From positions 3,488,501 to 3,552,500 of the forward strand of contig NZ_CP032311.1 in the NCBI RefSeq assembly GCF_004803755.1: a stretch of 64,000 nucleotides of DNA, in the 5' to 3' direction. Below the pieces are notes generated by a model, which saw nothing but the letters and a program-made list of their open reading frames with translations, was not told the DNA's origin and searched no databases. This DNA is from Pseudomonas sp. DG56-2 (GTDB lineage Bacteria > Pseudomonadota > Gammaproteobacteria > Pseudomonadales > Pseudomonadaceae). The first letter of the stretch is position 1. The number at the start of each line of letters is the position of its first letter. A program made the translations under genes and the position numbers. Below, piece after piece: positions 57,896-64,000 of the stretch.

Positions 57896-59197
57896 TCAGC
57901 GTTCGCCCTGGGCGCGGCGCACTTCCCAGGCCATGCGTACGCTGGCACCTAGGTCGAAAAAAGGCCGTGGCGGCAGGTAGCCCGGGCGAGCCTGGCCCAG
58001 CACATCACCCAGTAGGGGCGAGTCAGCTCCAATGGCCATATCCACCAGCAAGCGCCCCCACAAGGTGCCGCGGGCGACACCGGAGCCATTGCACCCCGCC
58101 ACGGCATGCAGCCCGTCCTCGACCCGAGCGAAATACGGCTCGCCGGAACGGGTGCCGCTGAGGTGTCCAGTCCAGGTGTATTCGAGATCTTGCTCCGTGA
58201 TGCCCGGGAAGCGCTTCTGCAGGCCCAGTAGGTGTTCGCGCTGGCGCACGGCCAGGCCAGCGGCATCGATGTCGCGGTGGCGATATTCCACGGTGTTGCG
58301 GATCAACAGCCGGCGCTCCGGCAGCAGGCGCAAGGTGCAGCCACCAGGCAAGGTGGACAGCACGCCCCAACCCTGCGCGTCGAACAACTGCTGCCAATGC
58401 CCTTCGGTAAGCGGACGGGTGATGCTGGCGCTCAGTTCTAGTGGGAAGGTGCCGCTGCGCTTGAGGCCAACCCTTGGCAGGAATGCGCCCACACACAGCA
58501 GCACCTGCCGGGCCTGCACTTCGCCAGTTTCGGTTTTCGCGGTCCAGCCTTTGTCGGGGCGACGGCGCAGGTCGGTGACGGCGCTGTGCTCGAAGATTTC
58601 CACCTGTTCCGGCAGGCTGTCGGCCAAACCTTTGACGTAGCGGGCCGGCTGCATCAGCCCGTTGCCACCCGCGCAGTGGATGGCGCGGGCATAAAACGAC
58701 GTGCCCAGGCGCTGCTGCAGAGGCGCGCCTTCGAAGAACTGCACCTGGGCGCCCACAGACGCCAGGGTTTCCAGCGCCTTCTCGACTTGCTGCAGGTGCG
58801 CCGGTTCGTGCACCGCGAAGTGGTAGCCGTTGTCACTGAGTTCGCAGTCCAGCTTCAGCTCGGCGATGCGTCGACGCACTTCCTCCCCAGCCGCGACGCC
58901 AATGCGCGACGCAACCTGATATCCGGCGAAGCCGGCCGTGCCGATCAGTTCGCCAGCGCCAGGCAACTCGTGGCTGACCACAAACCCGGAATTGCGCGCC
59001 GACGCGCCTTGGGCGACGCGCTGGCGGTCCAGCAGCACCACCCGTTGCGACGGAAATCGCCGCGCCAGGGTATGGGCCGCCGAGAGGCCGGTGATGCCAC
59101 CGCCGATGATCAGCCAGTCGACCTGTTGCGTGCCTTCAAGGCGCGGCTTTACCGGCGACTCTCCAGCCAGAGCGATCCAGCCACAGTGGTTGTTCAT
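57896..59197 (-). CDS. FAD-dependent oxidoreductase, gamma-glutamylputrescine oxidase-like (PuuB type)
   Basis: 433 residues, D-amino-acid-oxidase fold. FAD-binding WLIIGGGITGLSAAHTLARR near residue 28 and the motif ASARNSGFV; C-terminal CNGSGVARGTLWGRLLVDM is characteristic of PuuB-like enzymes. Pairing with a polyamine-binding protein supports oxidation of (glutamyl)putrescine. Substrate remains inferred. Confidence 0.85.
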   Translation of the reverse strand: MNNHCGWIALAGESPVKPRLEGTQQVDWLIIGGGITGLSAAHTLARRFPSQRVVLLDRQRVAQGASARNSGFVVSHELPGAGELIGTAGFAGYQVASRIGVAAGEEVRRRIAELKLDCELSDNGYHFAVHEPAHLQQVEKALETLASVGAQVQFFEGAPLQQRLGTSFYARAIHCAGGNGLMQPARYVKGLADSLPEQVEIFEHSAVTDLRRRPDKGWTAKTETGEVQARQVLLCVGAFLPRVGLKRSGTFPLELSASITRPLTEGHWQQLFDAQGWGVLSTLPGGCTLRLLPERRLLIRNTVEYRHRDIDAAGLAVRQREHLLGLQKRFPGITEQDLEYTWTGHLSGTRSGEPYFARVEDGLHAVAGCNGSGVARGTLWGRLLVDMAIGADSPLLGDVLGQARPGYLPPRPFFDLGASVRMAWEVRRAQGER

Positions 59198-59332
59198 TGT
59201 CAGTCACTCCTTCACAATCGATGCGCAGGCGTGATTGACAAGGTACTCGGTAGCCCGCTGCATTCCTTTAATCTACGGGCATAATGCCGAGCTTTCTAAC
59301 GCTAATAAATCATCCATCTATTCGGAATTTGC

Positions 59333-60253
59333 ATGGATAGAAACCTTCGCACGCCCTCGCTGCAAGCGCTGCAGGCGCTGGTCCAGGTGGCGGACACCCG
59401 CAACTTCACTGAAGCCGCCCGCCAGCTGCACTTGACTCAGAGCGCGATCAGCCGACAGATACAGCAGTTGGAGGAGCACTACCAGACAGTGCTGTTCGAC
59501 CGCACCAGCCGCAAGGTAGCGCTGACCGAGCACGGTCGCGAGGTATACGAGGTGGCGCGGGACCTGCTCAAGTCCCTGCGCACGCTGGAACAGCGCCTGG
59601 CTCCAGCGCCCTTAGACCGTCCTTTCCGCATCCGGATATTTGTATCCCTTGCGGTACGCTGGCTATTGCCGCGGCTGAGTTCGTTCTATGCGGTGAACCC
59701 CGGACTGACCCTGTCCATCGAGACCGTCAGCGGGGAACTGGTGGATGAAGGCGGCGATTGCGATGCCTATGTCTTGTACTTGCCTGGCGGCCTAGACGAT
59801 CGTCGACTGACGCCCCTGTTCGACGAATACTTAATCCCGGTGTGCGCTGCGCAGCTAAACGACGGACGCGCCCCACCCTGCTCGGCCGAGGCACTGGGCG
59901 GGCACTCACTGATCCATGGTTCCACTTCACGCGGCGAATGGAACTTGTGGCTCAAGGCGCAGAAGAACTTGCCGGCGCACAGCTACCAGCACCTGCTTTT
60001 CAACCTCGACGATCTGGCGCTGGACGCCGCTGCCCGTGGCCTGGGCATCGCCATGACCGACCGCATGTTGGCCCACGACGCTGTCGTGCGCGGTGATCTA
60101 GTGGTGCCCTTCGGCGAAGCACTGAAGACCGGCGGTGTGTATGCCCTGTGGCTACGGGACAGCGGTGTTGCTCATCCCGCGTGCCAAGCAGTGTTGAATT
60201 GGTTTGAGGAGCAGGTGGAGCAGACCGTGCAGCCGCGAAAGGGTCTACGGTAA
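59333..60253 (+). CDS. LysR-family regulator, GcvA-like
   Basis: 306 residues. HTH: LQALQALVQVADTRNFTEAA and RQLHLTQSAISRQIQQLEEH, then an effector domain including WLLPRLSSFYAVNPGL and the C-terminal YALWLRD motif of GcvA-type proteins. It is divergent from the oxidoreductase-PotF unit and likely controls polyamine use (inference). GGA lies 8-9 bp before ATG. Confidence 0.9.
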   Translation: MDRNLRTPSLQALQALVQVADTRNFTEAARQLHLTQSAISRQIQQLEEHYQTVLFDRTSRKVALTEHGREVYEVARDLLKSLRTLEQRLAPAPLDRPFRIRIFVSLAVRWLLPRLSSFYAVNPGLTLSIETVSGELVDEGGDCDAYVLYLPGGLDDRRLTPLFDEYLIPVCAAQLNDGRAPPCSAEALGGHSLIHGSTSRGEWNLWLKAQKNLPAHSYQHLLFNLDDLALDAAARGLGIAMTDRMLAHDAVVRGDLVVPFGEALKTGGVYALWLRDSGVAHPACQAVLNWFEEQVEQTVQPRKGLR

Positions 60254-60489
60254 TTGTTCAGACCAACGCAGAGTTGGCGCATTAGCGCCCGCCTGTCCCC
60301 ATGGTTTGGAGTAAGCAATTGACCATTCGCTATAGGTCGTAGCAGGACGCTTCTATCGAGCTACTTTCGACCCATCTCGACCCTGCTCCTAGACGCTCGC
60401 AACCTTCCCCAACCCGCTTGAAAAATCTCAAGGCTTATTTCAGAACACCCCCTAGTGCATCGGGGGTCCAGTTCAGAATCATCAACTCA

Positions 60490-60730
60490 CCAGTGAGCTC
60501 TGCCTTGCCTTGCCGCTGGTTGGTCGTTGTGTATCCAACGCTTCGGTCAAGGTCGTGCTTTCCGCCTCGCGCATATCGACGAATCTTGCCCGCGACATAT
60601 CACCCCCGATCTCGGCCGCCTATCGCTGGGCCTCTGCCTTGGTGTCGAAGGTACCGGAAAGTTGAGGGTATTCTTTGCGGCGGATCTTTGCCCGCCATGC
60701 GCCGCCTGGACGCTGTTCATAAGTGGCCAT
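60490..60730 (-). pseudogene. Phage-type tyrosine integrase, 5' remnant
   Basis: Starts MATYEQRPGGAWRAKIRRKE, the N-terminal arm of integrases found at tRNA genes in Pseudomonas. A TAG stop follows at codon 37, where homologues have Trp, and the frame then continues AAEIGGDMSRARFVDMREAE before homology stops. The catalytic domain is missing. It lies beside the tRNA-Cys 3' fragment. Confidence 0.78.
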
Positions 60731-60826
60731 GCTGCGGAATTTGCCGGGGACATGTGGGACACGCAATTTCCTTTGGTGTCCCAAATTTGTCCCAAACCCA
60801 GATGGCCGTAACAATCCGCAGGCATG

Positions 60827-60858
60827 AAAAAACCCCGCAGACGTTAATCTGCGGGGCT
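60827..60858 (-). terminator. Rho-independent terminator of tRNA-Cys type
   Basis: CCCCGCAGA / TCTGCGGGG stem around a 6-nt loop; minus-strand T run TTTTTT. It follows the tRNA-Cys 3' fragment, as in an intact tRNA locus. Confidence 0.85.
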
Positions 60859-60866
60859 TTCAATAA

Positions 60867-60914
60867 TGGAGGCCGAGGTCGGAATCGAACCGGCGTAGAC
60901 GGATTTGCAATCCG
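60867..60914 (-). tRNA. tRNA-Cys 3' fragment (att site), not a functional tRNA
   Basis: 48 nt: anticodon arm CGGATTGCAAATCCG (anticodon GCA), T arm CGCCGGTTCGATTCCGAC and acceptor 3' end with TCCA. The D arm and 5' acceptor strand are missing. This is the part regenerated by site-specific integration at the 3' end of tRNA-Cys. Confidence 0.85.
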
Positions 60915-61297
60915 ATAGAGAGATGCCCGCCCGCTGCGGGCTTGAGCCGTTTTTCAGTTCCAATACTTTCAACTTCCCATAGCCCTGAAAGCCGCATTCT
61001 ACAAGGGTGCCCTGATTGAGTTTTGGAACTGATTTTCACCCCTCCTTCAGCGCCCTGCTGACCGAACTTACCATCGAAAGGCTCTCATAAGACGTACAGA
61101 AGTACACGCTGTTAACTGGTGTGATTCACGTTCTGTACACGCTACCTCTACGGTGTTCTGCCGACCCCTATCAAAATTAAATCAATCTCAATAATGCTCA
61201 TATATCTAGGCACAACAATTAAAACAAGGGAGTTACGTCTAGATTTGGCGGCACTACACATCTACTGTTTAGCCCTTCGAGCCCCAGGCGCTCCAGG
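60915..61297. other. Intergenic region without recognisable gene
   Basis: I see no coding frame with a ribosome site. It holds a short GCCCGC/GCGGGC hairpin near 60928-60943 and an 8-bp inverted repeat GTACAGAA...TTCTGTAC around 61094-61139. The region is mixed in composition and looks like island edge DNA. Confidence 0.5.
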
Positions 61298-61543
61298 CTA
61301 ATACCGCTCTTTATTGTCAAAAAGGCCAAATGCCGATGCCTCCTCGTGCTCAGTTAGCGCCCATAGTTTGGCGGCATCGACAAGCTCGAGCATTTCGCAG
61401 AGCACGCTGTCGTCGACTTCGTGCCGGCGCCTGGCGGCATAGGCCATCTCGCTAAGCACTTCGGCGCGCCCATCGGGATCGGTGATCAGGGAGAATCGGT
61501 CGTCGAGTTCTGCCAGCCAGGCCGAAGGGAAGAAAGTATTCAT
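61298..61543 (-). CDS. Unknown small protein (81 aa), second gene of an SOS-box unit
   Basis: Begins [20 protein letters not shown] and is helical and acidic; no signal or membrane helix. ATG 61543 overlaps the preceding stop as ATGA, showing coupled translation with the gene at 61540-61833. Small protein pairs of this type are frequent in Pseudomonas prophages and islands; function unknown. Confidence 0.6.
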   Translation of the reverse strand: MNTFFPSAWLAELDDRFSLITDPDGRAEVLSEMAYAARRRHEVDDSVLCEMLELVDAAKLWALTEHEEASAFGLFDNKERY

Positions 61544-61833
61544 TCCGGCCTGCACCACCAGGACTGCGCATAGTAGGCGCCATCAACCTCCTCTATCCCT
61601 GAGAGGTTCATTCCGCCTTGCGCCATTCCGGTGATTTTCACGTCGAGAAGCCTTGGAATTTCATCCTTGCCCGGGCCCGACTTGAAAACCCAGGCGCTGA
61701 TCGTCGAGCGCCCAGGGCTATCGTCGCGACACTCCGTGATGTGGATGTCTCCGGACAATGGCTGCAGCTTGCGCAGTTGGTCTGTCGGGATGGCAACGCC
61801 GAGATTGCGCCGGCGCACGATAAGAAACAGCAT
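61540..61833 (-). CDS. Unknown small protein (97 aa), behind a LexA box
   Basis: Starts [23 protein letters not shown] 61833 is preferred over GTG 61845 because the latter lies in the LexA operator. The C-terminal part [20 protein letters not shown] is well structured. It heads a two-gene unit next to the integrase remnant and would be induced by DNA damage. No family recognised. Confidence 0.6.
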   Translation of the reverse strand: MLFLIVRRRNLGVAIPTDQLRKLQPLSGDIHITECRDDSPGRSTISAWVFKSGPGKDEIPRLLDVKITGMAQGGMNLSGIEEVDGAYYAQSWWCRPE

Positions 61834-61842
61834 GCCGCCCAC

Positions 61843-61862
61843 CACTGTATAAAAACACAGTA
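61843..61862. promoter_or_regulatory. LexA (SOS) operator
   Basis: CACTGTATAAAAACACAGTA fits the canonical CTGT-N8-ACAG box (with flanking A/TA). It ends 10 bp before ATG 61833. Confidence 0.8.
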
Positions 61863-61931
61863 TACTATGGGCTTAGGCATGCCATGGCAATTACCGATCA
61901 GCGGCGGATGTTGTCAGGCCGGTCAGCCGAT

Positions 61932-62153
61932 TCAGTGACAGGTAGCCCCATCTGCGCCAAGCACTCCATTCTGGAAATCACTCACGGCTTGAAACAGATA
62001 CTCAGCTTGGACCAGTAGGCGCTTGAGCTCCTCTTGGCTGGCCATTGCTTCACGGGCCACGTGATACTGGCATAGAGCGTCCATTGCTTGCTTCACCAGC
62101 GGCTCACCGGCAGCCATCCTCTCTCTAAACGCCGTCATATCAAATTCCATCAT
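61932..62153 (-). CDS. Unknown small protein (73 aa)
   Basis: MMEFDMTAFRERMAAGEPLV onward, wholly helical, with a His/Cys-containing middle (LCQYHVAREAM) and no signal. GAGGG precedes the start. Possibly part of the same mobile element as the two SOS-linked genes downstream. No family known. Confidence 0.55.
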   Translation of the reverse strand: MMEFDMTAFRERMAAGEPLVKQAMDALCQYHVAREAMASQEELKRLLVQAEYLFQAVSDFQNGVLGADGATCH

Positions 62154-62332
62154 CCGTGCCCTCAGTGATCCATAGCCTCAAGTTAGGGCGTTGCGGGCTG
62201 GAAACGTTTGAGTGACCTGACCAGCGGTCCGTCGCGGGTAACCCTGAAAGTCAGTAAACGGCCAAAAGCGGTCAGATGACCGGCTGCTTTCGACCCATGA
62301 CGGACGATAAGCCCAGAATATGCTTGCATAAC

Positions 62333-62368
62333 ACATATGGAAATACGTATATTCGATTTTCCATATGT
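62333..62368. promoter_or_regulatory. Likely ArsR operator
   Basis: Inverted repeat ACATATGGAAA / TTTCCATATGT with a 14-bp spacer, 12 bp before the arsR ATG, in an AT-rich promoter region. Suits autorepression by the ArsR dimer. Confidence 0.7.
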
Positions 62369-62380
62369 ATTGGCGCGCTC

Positions 62381-62728
62381 ATGATTACCCCGCCTGATGT
62401 GTTCAAAAGCCTATCCGATGAGACCCGTGCTCGCGCCACCCTGCTAATCGCCAGACTCGGTGAACTATGTGTCTGCGAACTGATGTGCGCGCTGAACGAC
62501 AGCCAACCCAAGATAAGCCGCCACCTCGCACAGCTGCGTAGCAATGGCATGCTGTTAGATCGCCGCCAGGGGCAGTGGGTGTATTACCGTCTAAACCCTG
62601 AGCTGCCAGCCTGGGTGCATCAAATGTTGCAAGTTACCCTGCAGGCAAACTCACAGTGGTTGGCAGATAATTCACTTCGGCTGAAGAGCATGGACGGCCG
62701 CCCCGTCCGTGACGCTGCCTGCTGCTGA
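62381..62728 (+). CDS. arsR: ArsR-family arsenite-responsive repressor
   Basis: 115 residues from ATG 62381 (upstream frame lacks family similarity). Winged helix: VFKSLSDETRARATLLIARL, SQPKISRHLAQLRSNGML. Metal-binding ELCVCEL carries the Cys pair that senses As(III)/Sb(III); further Cys at the AACC end. It releases the operator on arsenite. 21 bp before arsB. Confidence 0.93.
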   Translation: MITPPDVFKSLSDETRARATLLIARLGELCVCELMCALNDSQPKISRHLAQLRSNGMLLDRRQGQWVYYRLNPELPAWVHQMLQVTLQANSQWLADNSLRLKSMDGRPVRDAACC

Positions 62729-62749
62729 TCAACATCTAGCGAGATCTTC

Positions 62750-64000
<1,251 letters not shown>

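Noticed and set aside
61094..61105. GTAC-N4-GTAC match resembling a LexA2 operator
   Set aside because: About one such match is expected by chance in 64 kb, and no gene start lies next to it.

Overview
The window looks like chromosomal DNA of a Pseudomonas (P. putida / P. fluorescens type). Family-level evidence is the lexA2-imuA-imuB-dnaE2 mutagenesis cassette, a CsrA/Rsm paralogue of RsmE type, a RocS-RocR-RocA-like signalling locus beside a chaperone-usher fimbrial operon, a FecI/FecR/STN-receptor iron system, a DUF1883 gene and generally GC-rich coding sequence. The species cannot be fixed from sequence reading alone.

Layout. 1-2.4 kb: an MHS-type MFS transporter cut by the left edge, with a divergent LysR regulator. 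2.3-8.1 kb: the SOS translesion operon lexA2-imuA-imuB-dnaE2 with a palindromic LexA2 operator. 8.2-15.1 kb: housekeeping and metabolic genes (HAD phosphatase, nitronate monooxygenase, modABC behind a ModE-like palindrome, topoisomerase IB, csrA paralogue). 15.2-18.2 kb: a sensor kinase, a double-domain KaiC ATPase and a receiver protein in one operon. 18.5-23.1 kb: tRNA-Leu(UAA), DoxX and a run of small unknown genes, with a 37-bp perfect palindrome. 23.3-29.9 kb: iron receptor with its ECF sigma/anti-sigma pair, a zinc alcohol dehydrogenase and a hemerythrin protein. 29.7-39.1 kb: a six-gene membrane-stress operon (DUF2170, PspA, YqiJ, flotillin, giant DUF3686 ATPase, PLDc_N), in which pspA is broken by an exact 103-bp tandem duplication. 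39.5-52.3 kb: Roc-like two-component system and a complete eight-gene fimbrial operon. 52.4-60.9 kb: accessory DNA with two unknown genes, two divergent PapG/MrpH-like tip adhesins, an eroded pilin, a FadL pseudogene, polyamine genes and an integrase remnant, bracketed by two tRNA-Cys-like 3' ends. 61.3-64 kb: small SOS-linked genes and the start of an arsenic resistance operon (arsR-arsB).

How the parts connect. The most informative pattern is a bipartite motif (GGAAATTTCC-like halves starting 21-22 bp apart) found between rocR and rocA, in front of the major pilin gene, in front of both stand-alone adhesin units and, more weakly, upstream of the csrA paralogue. It resembles the heptads bound by BvgA/EvgA-type regulators, so I infer that the RocA-like regulator controls its own locus, the fimbriae and both adhesins, and perhaps an RNA-binding regulator of sessile life. 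RocS-like sensing and RocR-like c-di-GMP hydrolysis would feed into the same decision. The adhesin segment bears marks of acquisition and decay (att-like repeats, pseudogenes, lower GC), so the fimbrial tip repertoire appears to have been changing.
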